Under the pieces are notes generated by a model, which was not told the DNA's origin, made no database searches, and worked only from the letters and a program-made list of their open reading frames with translations. Positions 1 through 6,148 of a DNA stretch of 15,081 nt are shown in pieces. Position 1 is the stretch's first letter. Each line of letters starts with the position of its first letter. Source of the DNA: Gammaproteobacteria bacterium. GTDB lineage: Bacteria; Pseudomonadota; Gammaproteobacteria; SZUA-229. Position numbers and translations under genes: made by a program. Location: positions 1-15,081 of the forward strand of contig DAOWFN010000188.1 in assembly GCA_030637945.1 (NCBI GenBank), written 5' to 3'.

Positions 1-257
1 CCAGGACCAGGACCACCGTAGCCATAACCAGGGCCGCCGTAGCCATAACCAGGGCCGCCGTAGTAATCATCATCGTCAAAAGCCTGCTCCATCTCCTCCA
101 TCCAGTAACGAGGATCCCACTCATCATAAGGGTTGTAGTTGTTACCGCCCCCCCAAGGACCCCAGCTGTTGTTATTGTTGTTTCCAAACCATGCATAACT
201 GCTTGTTGCTGCCAGCAATAAACTCACTGCCATAACTAATCGTAAAATTACTTTCAT
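1..257 (-). CDS. Secreted Gly/Tyr/Pro-rich repeat protein, sulfur-globule-protein-like (3' end beyond window)
   Basis: This open frame is cut by the left edge, with 85 codons visible. It begins with a clear Sec signal peptide (MKVILRLVMAVSLLLAATSS, then YA before WF). After that come an Asn/Trp/Gly-rich stretch, an acidic block containing the motif DPRYWMEEMEQ, a run of Asp, and tandem GGPGYGY heptapeptides. Signal peptide, low complexity and Gly/Tyr/Asn richness match the small structural proteins that coat periplasmic sulfur globules in sulfur-oxidising gammaproteobacteria. The DPRYW-type block is, to my recollection, shared by proteins annotated as sulfur globule family. Two ATGs lie in tandem (260 and 257). 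GGAG at 264-267 is 3 bases from the first and 6 from the second, so I chose 257. A promoter lies directly upstream. It could instead be another secreted Gly-rich protein, since no enzyme-like motif is present. Confidence 0.6.
   Translation of the reverse strand, partial: MKVILRLVMAVSLLLAATSSYAWFGNNNNNSWGPWGGGNNYNPYDEWDPRYWMEEMEQAFDDDDYYGGPGYGYGGPGYGYGGPGP
10..63 (-). repeat. 21-bp tandem repeat coding for GGPGYGY heptapeptides
   Basis: Two and a half units of a 21-bp repeat occur at 10-30, 31-51 and 52-63 (partial). They differ at only a few positions and continue to the left edge with a shorter GGACCA-type variant. Read on the minus strand each unit codes for Gly-Gly-Pro-Gly-Tyr-Gly-Tyr. 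The array is part of the secreted protein gene, not an independent element. The full copy number is outside the window. Confidence 0.85.
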
Positions 258-296
258 CATTTACTCCATCATTAATCTTAATAATCGAACACGTCC

Positions 297-325
297 ATTC
301 TATGCCTGTGGTTTACATTCTTCAA
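297..325 (-). promoter_or_regulatory. Sigma-70-type promoter for the sulfur-globule-like gene
   Basis: On the minus strand TTGAAG (320-325) and TAGAAT (297-302) are separated by exactly 17 bases. They match the -35 and -10 consensus at 4/6 and 5/6 positions. Transcription would start near 290, giving a leader of about 33 bases before the ATG at 257. The assignment rests on consensus and spacing only. Confidence 0.55.
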
Positions 326-356
326 TGATATAGGTCAAAACCTTTAAGACGCCAAT

Positions 357-698
357 TTATAGAACGACTTTTAAGTTTTCATCGACAAATTCACGTATAA
401 AAGATAATGGCTTTGCACCGCTAAACCGGGCAATTTCCTCACCATTGCTGATCAACAAGACGGTAGGGAACCCCCTCACCTGATAACGACCAGCTAACTT
501 CATGTTTTCATCTTCATCGACTTCGACTTTAGCCAGTTTTAGCTCACCATCATATTCATCGATCAGCCTCTTCAGTACGGGCGCTATAACCAGGCAGGGC
601 GAACACCATTCTGCCCATAGATCAACCAACACGGGTGTTTCTGTAGAGGCAAGCAGCACTTTCTCTTCAAAGTGAGCCAGATCAACATCAAATATCAT
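357..698 (-). CDS. Thioredoxin-family protein
   Basis: This is a 113-residue thioredoxin-fold protein. The motif AEWCSPC, followed by LVIAPVLKR, is the redox-active CxxC site with the usual downstream Pro. RGFPTVLLISNGEE supplies the cis-Pro loop that packs against the disulfide, and the length matches a single thioredoxin domain. The active site is CSPC rather than the common CGPC. No signal peptide is seen, so it should act in the cytoplasm as a dithiol/disulfide reductant. An in-frame ATG at 746 would add 16 residues. However, a minus-strand TATAAT (745-750) overlaps that ATG, so transcripts would start downstream of it. I therefore prefer the start at 698, although it has no clear Shine-Dalgarno. 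The gene lies between the sulfur-globule-like gene and a divergent cupin gene. Its partner protein cannot be told from sequence. Confidence 0.85.
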   Translation of the reverse strand: MIFDVDLAHFEEKVLLASTETPVLVDLWAEWCSPCLVIAPVLKRLIDEYDGELKLAKVEVDEDENMKLAGRYQVRGFPTVLLISNGEEIARFSGAKPLSFIREFVDENLKVVL

Positions 699-744
699 TT
701 CTGTAGTTTTCGACACGTAATTACCATCACTAAAATAAACGCGC

Positions 745-778
745 ATTATACAATGTCAGAATAAATTCACGTTATAAT
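745..778. promoter_or_regulatory. Divergent -10 elements between the thioredoxin and cupin genes
   Basis: A perfect TATAAT lies on the plus strand at 773-778, about 33 bases before the cupin ATG. A second perfect TATAAT lies on the minus strand at 745-750, facing the thioredoxin gene. No convincing -35 box is visible for either. The 22-base spacing means the two polymerase sites would overlap, so the two directions may compete. Confidence 0.45.
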
Positions 779-810
779 ATTGAGCCATATAACAGATACC
801 CGAGTAGACG

Positions 811-1086
811 ATGGACTCCATAACGATTGAACACCACGTAACCCCTGCAAAACTCGATGTCCTGTACGTTGACGACTGGCCTGTCTGGGAAAAAGGGGTT
901 TCTGAATTTGAATGGACCTATGACCAAAAAGAAACTTGTTACATCATCGAAGGCAAAGCTATCGTTACGCCTGAGAATGGAGAACCGATAACGATTCAAG
1001 AAGGCGATATGGTTTTTTTCCCTAAAGGCATGAAATGTGTCTGGAAAATTCTTGAGCCTATCGAAAAAAACTACTTACTCGAATAA
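811..1086 (+). CDS. Small cupin-domain protein (cupin_3/DUF861-like)
   Basis: A 91-residue single-domain cupin. The segment ETCYIIEGKAIVTPENG resembles cupin motif 1, and EGDMVFFPKGMKCVWKILEP resembles motif 2, with the usual short beta-hairpin between them. The pattern (one Trp-rich strand before motif 1, then FPKGMKCVW) is that of the cupin_3 family, related to the (S)-ureidoglycine aminohydrolase and EutQ type. The classical motif 1 His pair is not evident, so metal binding or catalysis is uncertain and a small-ligand-binding role is equally possible. No signal peptide. A weak GAG precedes the ATG and a plus-strand TATAAT lies at 773-778. The next gene, a small membrane protein, begins 16 bases after the stop, so the two are probably co-transcribed. 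The substrate is unknown. Confidence 0.8.
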   Translation: MDSITIEHHVTPAKLDVLYVDDWPVWEKGVSEFEWTYDQKETCYIIEGKAIVTPENGEPITIQEGDMVFFPKGMKCVWKILEPIEKNYLLE

Positions 1087-1102
1087 CAGGCAGGTTGTAA
1101 AA

Positions 1103-1288
1103 ATGGCACTTTGGGAACAGTTACTCGCTGGCGCTTTAGGCTTATTAGTCATCTTCGTGTTTTTTCCAGGCATTAAAGCCACTATGGAAAAAAGCAAAAA
1201 CGCTGAGCAAAAACACTGGGGCACGTTAATACTATTAGCTATCGTACTGGTTGCATTCGTCTTGCTGATGATTTCTTCAGTACAATGA
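1103..1288 (+). CDS. Small two-helix membrane protein of unknown function
   Basis: A 61-residue protein with two hydrophobic segments: about residues 6-22 (LLAGALGLLVIFVFFPG) and 42-60 (TLILLAIVLVAFVLLMISS). They are separated by a short, charged, Lys/Glu-rich loop. I chose the ATG at 1103 over an in-frame ATG at 1037. The upstream one lies inside the cupin gene, while 1103 has AGG at 1092-1094 at suitable spacing and the hydrophobic helix follows directly. It sits 16 bases after the cupin stop and is convergent with the antiporter gene. I do not recognise a named family. Small membrane proteins of this shape are common as uncharacterised conserved proteins in gammaproteobacteria. Confidence 0.7.
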   Translation: MALWEQLLAGALGLLVIFVFFPGIKATMEKSKNAEQKHWGTLILLAIVLVAFVLLMISSVQ

Positions 1289-1320
1289 TCCTTCTGTAAT
1301 ACACGCATAAAACATTCTCT

Positions 1321-2577
1321 TCACGCATCCTCCCTAAGCGATAATTTGTTCGCCAGCAATGAAACCGTTGGCGCCTGTACGAATAAAGAAAACAGTACCA
1401 CACCAAAAGCGATAGACTGGATCGTCCACCAATAATCCAGGCTAGTCGGCAACGACAACGCCAATGCAAGAGTTACTGCACCACGCAACCCACCCCACAC
1501 CATCACGGTCTGTGCGGCCAGTGAAACCTTTAGACTATCAAAGTATGAAAAACACGCCAGCACGCCATAAACACTGAGCGCCCTGGCTGTCAGCACGGCT
1601 GCGATTGCGATCAACATCGCCAACCAGCGTTGCTCAAACATTTCTAAAGTAATAACAACACCGACTAGCAGAAAAACGCTTACATTTGCCACATGCGATA
1701 ACATGTCCCACAGGTATCTATTCGTTGTGTCAGCGGGTTTTCCATCAGACTGGCTTAACGCAGAAAAACTTAATGCTGCCAGCAGTGTAGACATCACGCC
1801 TGAAACCAGGAAGTATTCCGCTAATAAAAATGAGCCATAGGCGACTAACAAACTCAGTACACCCGTCAGCAGAACCTGTTTTATTTTCTTTTGTATATAA
1901 CCAAACACCAAACCGATAACCAAACCCGTCAGCGCGCCACCAAAAAAAATAACAAGAAAGCGCACCGTTACATCAACCATCTTATGCAGCGTATCCGTTG
2001 ATGCCGGCAGCTCTGATGTTATCGTACCTGATGCTGTTGCCATCGATAAAAACAAACTGAAAAGAACAATAGCAGTTGCATCATTGAACAGACTCTCGCC
2101 CTCGAGCAGCACACTGATCCGTTTAGGCGCTTTCATCTCTTTCAGCTTATCCACGACTGCGACCGGATCTGTAGCCGCCAGGATAGCGCCTGTTATCAAC
2201 GCAGCCATCCACGGAAAACCTGCCTCATGACCAATGCCGTAAAACAGCAATGCCGCAGCGATACCACAGGTGAGCAACATAGCGATGGTTGCCAGAAATA
2301 ATATTACGACAAGATTTTTCTTTAGTGTCTGTTTATCGATACTGTAGGCTGATTCAAAAACGAGGATGGGGATAAACACGAAAAAGATCAGCGACTGAAA
2401 ATTATCAGCACGGATACCAGTGTCATACCCTGCATAGATGACGAGCTCAGAAGACACATAACCGAGAAGTACGAGAATACTTGCGAATGGAAGTCGCAAC
2501 CATCGTGAGACAGGCTGCGCGATGAGTGAGAGCCCTAATATTATAACCAGGGCCAGAATGATATGTTCAACTAACAT
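1321..2577 (-). CDS. CPA1-family Na+(or K+)/H+ antiporter (NhaP-like)
   Basis: A 418-residue integral membrane protein with about 12 hydrophobic segments and no long cytoplasmic tail, the size of the bare transporter domain of the cation:proton antiporter-1 family. Family signatures are present: ATDPVAVVDKL (Asp137 in the discontinuous-helix region), LLEGESLFNDATAIVLF (Asn165-Asp166, the ion-binding pair in electroneutral CPA1 members) and MVWGGLRGAVTLALALSLP near residue 360. It should exchange cytoplasmic Na+ or K+ for H+ in pH and ion homeostasis; the cation is not decided by sequence. There is no C-terminal TrkA or cyclic-nucleotide domain. The ATG at 2577 has no good Shine-Dalgarno. A small upstream frame overlaps this start by 7 bases (stop within ATGTTAG), which could couple translation. 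It diverges from the PP-loop/tusA pair. Confidence 0.92.
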   Translation of the reverse strand: MLVEHIILALVIILGLSLIAQPVSRWLRLPFASILVLLGYVSSELVIYAGYDTGIRADNFQSLIFFVFIPILVFESAYSIDKQTLKKNLVVILFLATIAMLLTCGIAAALLFYGIGHEAGFPWMAALITGAILAATDPVAVVDKLKEMKAPKRISVLLEGESLFNDATAIVLFSLFLSMATASGTITSELPASTDTLHKMVDVTVRFLVIFFGGALTGLVIGLVFGYIQKKIKQVLLTGVLSLLVAYGSFLLAEYFLVSGVMSTLLAALSFSALSQSDGKPADTTNRYLWDMLSHVANVSVFLLVGVVITLEMFEQRWLAMLIAIAAVLTARALSVYGVLACFSYFDSLKVSLAAQTVMVWGGLRGAVTLALALSLPTSLDYWWTIQSIAFGVVLFSLFVQAPTVSLLANKLSLREDA

Positions 2578-2699
2578 TCTGTTATGACATAGTAGTTCCT
2601 GAATAATTCCAAGCTGTTCTCCGTAACCGCCACACTCAACTTATACGGCAAAAATAACAAACTAATCAAAAACATACAAACCCGATACGTAATATCCAT
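2571..2699 (-). CDS. Possible 42-residue small ORF upstream of, and overlapping, the antiporter start
   Basis: An open frame of 42 codons starts at the ATG at 2699, with GGAG (2703-2706) only 3 bases upstream. It ends in a TAG that overlaps the antiporter ATG by 7 bases. The predicted peptide has one hydrophobic stretch (VCMFLISLLFLP). A minus-strand extended -10 (TGGTATAGA, 2724-2732) would place the transcript start about 17 bases before this ATG, so this would be the first frame on the antiporter mRNA. I know no homologue. It may be a translationally coupled leader peptide or only an untranslated leader that happens to be open. Confidence 0.3.
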   Translation of the reverse strand: MDITYRVCMFLISLLFLPYKLSVAVTENSLELFRNYYVITEC

Positions 2700-2723
2700 A
2701 CACTCCGCTCGATTAATTAATTC

Positions 2724-2752
2724 TCTATACCAAGTCGTTACTTTGGTATAAT
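2724..2752. promoter_or_regulatory. Overlapping divergent extended -10 promoters in an inverted repeat
   Basis: The sequence TATACCAA (2726-2733), nine bases, then TTGGTATA (2743-2750) is a perfect 8-bp inverted repeat. Each arm forms part of an extended -10: TGGTATAAT on the plus strand (2744-2752), towards the PP-loop gene at 2783, and TGGTATAGA on the minus strand (2724-2732), towards the antiporter. Neither has a good -35, as is usual for extended -10 promoters. The symmetry may simply reflect back-to-back promoters, or it may be an operator through which one regulator controls both directions. Confidence 0.5.
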
Positions 2753-2782
2753 AGATTTTTTGCTCCAACCGCTGTTCCCACT

Positions 2783-3841
2783 ATGTCCCAACAACCCAAG
2801 TCTAAACAAAAAAGGGCCGTCGCACTGATATCCGGTGGGCTTGATTCACTACTCGCTGCAAAACTTATGCTCGATCAGGGCATACACGTCGAAGGTATAA
2901 ATTTTTACACGGGTTTTTGTGTAGAAGGCCATACTCACGCTATACGAAAAAAAGACAAAGCAAAACCTAAACGTAATAATGCGCTATGGAGTGCAGAACA
3001 ACTCGGCATAAAATTACACATAATCGATATTATCGATGAGTACAAAGATGTATTGATCAATCCGAAACACGGCTACGGCGCAAACATGAACCCGTGTCTG
3101 GATTGTAAGATCTTTATGGTCAGCAAAGCCAAACAATGGATGGAAGAAAACGGTTTTGATTTCATCATCACGGGTGAAGTCATGGGACAGCGACCGATGT
3201 CTCAACGCAAAGACCTTCTGCCCGTAGTCGTACGTGAGTCTGGCGCGGATGATCGTTTGCTTCGACCACTGTGTGCAAAAAATCTGGCCGCCACATTGCC
3301 TGAACGCGAAGGCTGGGTTAACCGGGAAGATCTCAAAGACTTCAGCGGCCGAAACAGAAAACCCCAGATGGCTCTGGCGGCCGAATACAAGTTCGAAGAT
3401 TACGCGACACCGGCTGGCGGCTGCTGCTTTCTTACCGACGAAAACTATTCTAAAAAACTCGTTGATCTATGGCAGGCAAGAAATAAAAAAGACTATGAAC
3501 TCGATGACATCATGCTGCTAAAAGTTGGACGCCACTTACGACCTCAACCCCACTACAAATTAATCGTCAGTCGTGAAGACGGTGAGAATAAATTTCTTAA
3601 AGGCTATAAAAAACAGTTCTCAACCATCGAGATAAAAAGTCATAATGGCCCACTGACACTGGTCGATGGTAAATTAAGCGACGAAGAGTTTCGCTTCGCT
3701 TCACGCATCGCCGCGCGTTTCAGCCAGGGCAGAGATGCAGAAAGCGTCACCATAAAAGTCACACGGCAGAATGGCGAAGAGCTATCGTTCGATATCTCCC
3801 CGATGCCTGTGTCAGAGATAAAGCAGGAATGGTATATATAA
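2783..3841 (+). CDS. PP-loop (AANH) RNA-thiolation-type enzyme, MnmA/ThiI-like
   Basis: A 352-residue protein with an N-terminal PP-loop ATPase: ALISGGLDSLLAAKLM, with SGGLDS at residues 17-22 binding ATP. Such enzymes adenylate a target carbonyl, usually in tRNA, and then replace the oxygen with sulfur from a protein persulfide. Cysteines that could serve are Cys105 and Cys108 (NPCLDCK) and Cys214-Cys215 (TPAGGCCFLTD), placed much like the catalytic pair of MnmA. The C-terminal third (residues 240-352) is a separate domain. Homologues are often annotated as tRNA 2-thiouridylase/methyltransferase or ThiI-like, but this is not canonical MnmA. The modified nucleoside is unknown. A TusA gene follows 14 bases after the stop and would be a natural sulfur donor. 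Transcription probably starts from the extended -10 at 2744-2752; no clear Shine-Dalgarno is seen. Confidence 0.8.
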   Translation: MSQQPKSKQKRAVALISGGLDSLLAAKLMLDQGIHVEGINFYTGFCVEGHTHAIRKKDKAKPKRNNALWSAEQLGIKLHIIDIIDEYKDVLINPKHGYGANMNPCLDCKIFMVSKAKQWMEENGFDFIITGEVMGQRPMSQRKDLLPVVVRESGADDRLLRPLCAKNLAATLPEREGWVNREDLKDFSGRNRKPQMALAAEYKFEDYATPAGGCCFLTDENYSKKLVDLWQARNKKDYELDDIMLLKVGRHLRPQPHYKLIVSREDGENKFLKGYKKQFSTIEIKSHNGPLTLVDGKLSDEEFRFASRIAARFSQGRDAESVTIKVTRQNGEELSFDISPMPVSEIKQEWYI

Positions 3842-3855
3842 ACCTTTAGCTACTT

Positions 3856-4083
3856 ATGAGTCATTACACCTTAGATGCCCGCAACTCATTGTGTCCGATG
3901 CCGGTCATTAAAACACAAAACAAAATTGCAGAATTACTGGTCGGCGATACCGTTGAAGTAACCTGTACCGACCCCGGCGCACTCAATGACATCCCCGCAT
4001 GGTGCCGCATCAACGGTCACAGCATTAAAGAGTCTTATGAAAACGGCGATGAAGTCGTTATCGTTATACAGGTTGAAAACTGA
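3856..4083 (+). CDS. tusA: TusA-family sulfur carrier protein
   Basis: A 75-residue complete TusA/SirA-family protein. The N-terminal SLCPMPVIKTQ carries the CPxP signature, with Cys13 as the persulfide-bearing residue. The remainder (VEVTCTDPGALNDIPAWCRINGH, then VVIVIQVE) follows the two-layer alpha/beta fold of the family, including the conserved Asp-Pro before the second helix. TusA receives sulfur from a cysteine desulfurase and hands it on for tRNA thiolation, molybdenum cofactor synthesis or, in sulfur oxidisers, dissimilatory sulfur transfer. It lies 14 bases after the PP-loop enzyme on the same strand, suggesting a dedicated donor-acceptor pair. Its ATG has no clear ribosome site, so it may rely on coupling with the upstream gene. 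It is convergent with the SPOR-domain gene, 21 bases away, without a recognisable terminator between them. Confidence 0.9.
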   Translation: MSHYTLDARNSLCPMPVIKTQNKIAELLVGDTVEVTCTDPGALNDIPAWCRINGHSIKESYENGDEVVIVIQVEN

Positions 4084-4104
4084 TCCTTTTATCAGATAAC
4101 AGCT

Positions 4105-5649
4105 TTAGTGATCAGCAATATATTTTTGTATGGTTGCAATCTCTCGTATCACCGGTTTTTGCATGTCGATATATCCAGGCATAGACTGAATTGCCGATGC
4201 CGCCTGTTGCTCAGCCTCATAACTGCCTGACAACAAGACATATTTCAAAGCGTCTTTTTCGTTAACTTCAAAATAAGATAAAGAATCTTTCAGGTGAAAG
4301 TTATATCTATCAGCTATTTCATACATGGCATCTTTATTATCAACATAGGCTAACTGAACGGTATACCCTTGTTCCGGTAAAGCTGAAACCCATTGCGCGC
4401 CATGAATGATATTATCGTTACCGATCTGACTAAGCGGGGATGTTTGGTTCAAACGCCCATCAACACTTTGGATATGATCCTTCATGTTCTTCATTTCATG
4501 ATTCGTCTTTTGCGCTTCATCTTCCAGTGCAGCCAGGGAATCACTTGTAACAACACTGGAGCGCTTCTGAGCCTGTTGGAGACTGGTAATCTGCTTATCT
4601 AATTGTTCGCTACGCTCTGCATATCTCGCATCATTAAGATCTAATTGGTTTTGCTGAGAAAAATAAATGACCACTGTAGCGACAAGCAATAATAAAAAAG
4701 CTGCAGTAACAATATTGAAATGTTTACTTTCACGATCCGCCAGCAACAGCAATACATTACCTACATTTGCACTCGTTTTTTGCAGACCGTCTATCAGAGC
4801 ACCTTGTTTGCCGGTTAACTCTTCTAGCGATTCTGTCCGCTCTCTCAATTGAAGTATGCTGCTTGATAGATTATCGGAGCTTATCTGTAACTGCTCGACT
4901 GATGAGTCCAGGTACTGTCCTTTAACGGTCAATTCAGCAGCCGTAATCTCCAGTGTAGTAGCCCGTCTGATAATAGCTTCATCGACTGACTGCAACTTCA
5001 AAATTTTTGCCTTGTTTTGTTCGGCTGTGCTTTCGATGGTCTGAGCTTTATCTTTTGTGACACTCGAAAGATTTTCGATCTGTGCGACAACGCTCTTTTC
5101 GATCTGCAGCATTTTATCTGTCGCAGAATGGATGTTCTGGTTCATCATTTCACTGGTTAGCTTTGAGGTCTCGACCAGCTGATTAACCCTGGAGACAACT
5201 TGCTGGTTTTTTTGCGTAAATTCGTTTGTCTGTGTAACCGTAGACTCTTCCAGGCTCTTGATACCTATAGCTGACTGTTCAGCAACAACACCGACATCAC
5301 CGTTTAATTTTTTTATGTCACGATCTATCCGTGATGAAATTTCTAATAACGATTTATAAGCATTATCAATTTCACCCAAACGTTTATACGTCTCGGAAAC
5401 TTTCGCGGTCAAATCTGTATCTGTATCACTCAGTCGATCAAGACCTTCCTCAACACTATTGTTTATGACCCCCAGTTCAGCGCGTAAACTTTCAAGATCG
5501 GTATCGAGCGCAGTGATCTTCGTGTTGATATCTTTACCCGTGCTTACTTCGTTGTTCTCGTCAAACTTTAACAAATTAGAATCTTTATATTTTGATATGG
5601 CTTGATTAACTTTTGCTGAAGCATCCACCTGTTTTTCTTCTGAACTCAT
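4105..5649 (-). CDS. Coiled-coil membrane protein with C-terminal SPOR domain
   Basis: A 514-residue protein in four parts. Residues 1-310 are polar, rich in Ser/Thr/Gln/Glu, with long heptad-like stretches typical of coiled coil and no signal peptide. Residues 311-331 (FNIVTAAFLLLLVATVVIYF) form one membrane helix. Residues 332-405 are again coiled-coil-like. Residues 428-510 (YTVQLAYVDNKDAMYEIADRY, then YVLLSGSYEAEQQAASAIQSMP, then PVIREIATIQKYI) match the two repeats of a SPOR domain, which binds denuded septal peptidoglycan. This implies an N-in topology with SPOR in the periplasm, so a cell-division or envelope protein in the style of DamX. The cytoplasmic coiled coil is unusually long. 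The start at 5649 has AAG-type spacing but no strong ribosome site. A 148-base gap separates it from the nitrate operon, and it has its own likely promoter. Confidence 0.75.
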   Translation of the reverse strand: MSSEEKQVDASAKVNQAISKYKDSNLLKFDENNEVSTGKDINTKITALDTDLESLRAELGVINNSVEEGLDRLSDTDTDLTAKVSETYKRLGEIDNAYKSLLEISSRIDRDIKKLNGDVGVVAEQSAIGIKSLEESTVTQTNEFTQKNQQVVSRVNQLVETSKLTSEMMNQNIHSATDKMLQIEKSVVAQIENLSSVTKDKAQTIESTAEQNKAKILKLQSVDEAIIRRATTLEITAAELTVKGQYLDSSVEQLQISSDNLSSSILQLRERTESLEELTGKQGALIDGLQKTSANVGNVLLLLADRESKHFNIVTAAFLLLLVATVVIYFSQQNQLDLNDARYAERSEQLDKQITSLQQAQKRSSVVTSDSLAALEDEAQKTNHEMKNMKDHIQSVDGRLNQTSPLSQIGNDNIIHGAQWVSALPEQGYTVQLAYVDNKDAMYEIADRYNFHLKDSLSYFEVNEKDALKYVLLSGSYEAEQQAASAIQSMPGYIDMQKPVIREIATIQKYIADH

Positions 5650-5709
5650 CTTCTTACTCGCTTATATAAAATACCGGGCAACAGAGATGTAACAGCCCGA
5701 AAGAATTTC

Positions 5710-5736
5710 ATTCTATCATATTAGGAAATACTAATA
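5710..5736 (-). promoter_or_regulatory. Extended -10 promoter with palindrome for the SPOR-domain gene
   Basis: The minus strand carries TGATAGAAT (TG-N-TAGAAT; -10 hexamer at 5710-5715), about 60 bases before the SPOR-gene ATG. Directly upstream lies the palindrome TATTAG-N6-CTAATA (5719-5736), occupying the -35 to -10 spacer, where a repressor could act. Nothing else recognisable is seen in the gap 5650-5797. Confidence 0.35.
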
Positions 5737-5797
5737 CATCTTTAAGCGACCATCTGTCGGTTAAGCTAATATTACTGAGGGGAATATCTGGAGGTAA

Positions 5798-6148
5798 TTA
5801 TAGATCTAGCAATAGTTTTAACGGCACACGCATACCGGCAATCTTGCATGCCTGCTGGCCATAACCATAGGGGAACATGTCATACACGTACCTTCTCGTG
5901 GCCTTCTCTTTACCGTGCTTTTTACGCAACGCCTGTAACAGTCTGCGGTGCTCAGGAATACATTGATTAGTCTCAAAGTGATCTCTGACAAACATGATCA
6001 CTTCCCAGACGTCTTCATTAAGTTCGATGCCTTCTTTTTCTGCAATGACATGCGCGACATCTTCATTCCAGTCAGCAGGCTCTAGCAGATATCCTTCATG
6101 GTCTATCTGTATCGTCTGATCATTTACTTCAAGCACACTGTTTAACAT
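5798..6148 (-). CDS. DsrC/TusE-family protein lacking the C-terminal CysA
   Basis: A 116-residue member of the DsrC/TusE family: DHEGYLLEPADWNEDVAHVI near the N-terminus, RRLLQALRKKHG in the helical core, and MFPYGYGQQACKIAG at the start of the C-terminal arm. In DsrC two cysteines on this arm act: CysB in the QACKIAG motif and CysA 11 residues later, the penultimate residue. Here CysB is present (Cys101), but the position 11 residues on is Leu112 and the arm ends MRVPLKLLLDL. TusE has the opposite pattern (CysA only) and RspA-type proteins lack both. The protein therefore cannot form the CysA-CysB disulfide or trisulfide. I chose the ATG at 6148 because AGAGAG lies at good spacing; one at 6193 adds 15 residues with no family match. 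The gene overlaps mobB by 20 bases and is the last gene of the nitrate operon. A sulfur-carrier or regulatory role is possible. Confidence 0.85.
   Translation of the reverse strand: MLNSVLEVNDQTIQIDHEGYLLEPADWNEDVAHVIAEKEGIELNEDVWEVIMFVRDHFETNQCIPEHRRLLQALRKKHGKEKATRRYVYDMFPYGYGQQACKIAGMRVPLKLLLDL

Noticed and set aside
4080..4095. CTGAT-N6-ATCAG between tusA and the SPOR gene as a bidirectional terminator.
   Set aside because: The stem is only 5 bp and A+T-rich, with no T-run on either side; too weak to call.
5650..5697. CGGGC...GCCCG in the SPOR gene leader as a riboswitch or attenuator.
   Set aside because: The stem is only 5 bp with a large loop and there is no second mutually exclusive structure.
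5798..5860. A frameshift hiding a normal DsrC tail.
   Set aside because: I read the other two minus-strand frames after CKIAG. One stops after V-C-V-C-R and the other gives no PxxxC ending. The Pro 8 residues after CysB is kept in the annotated frame, so the altered tail looks genuine.
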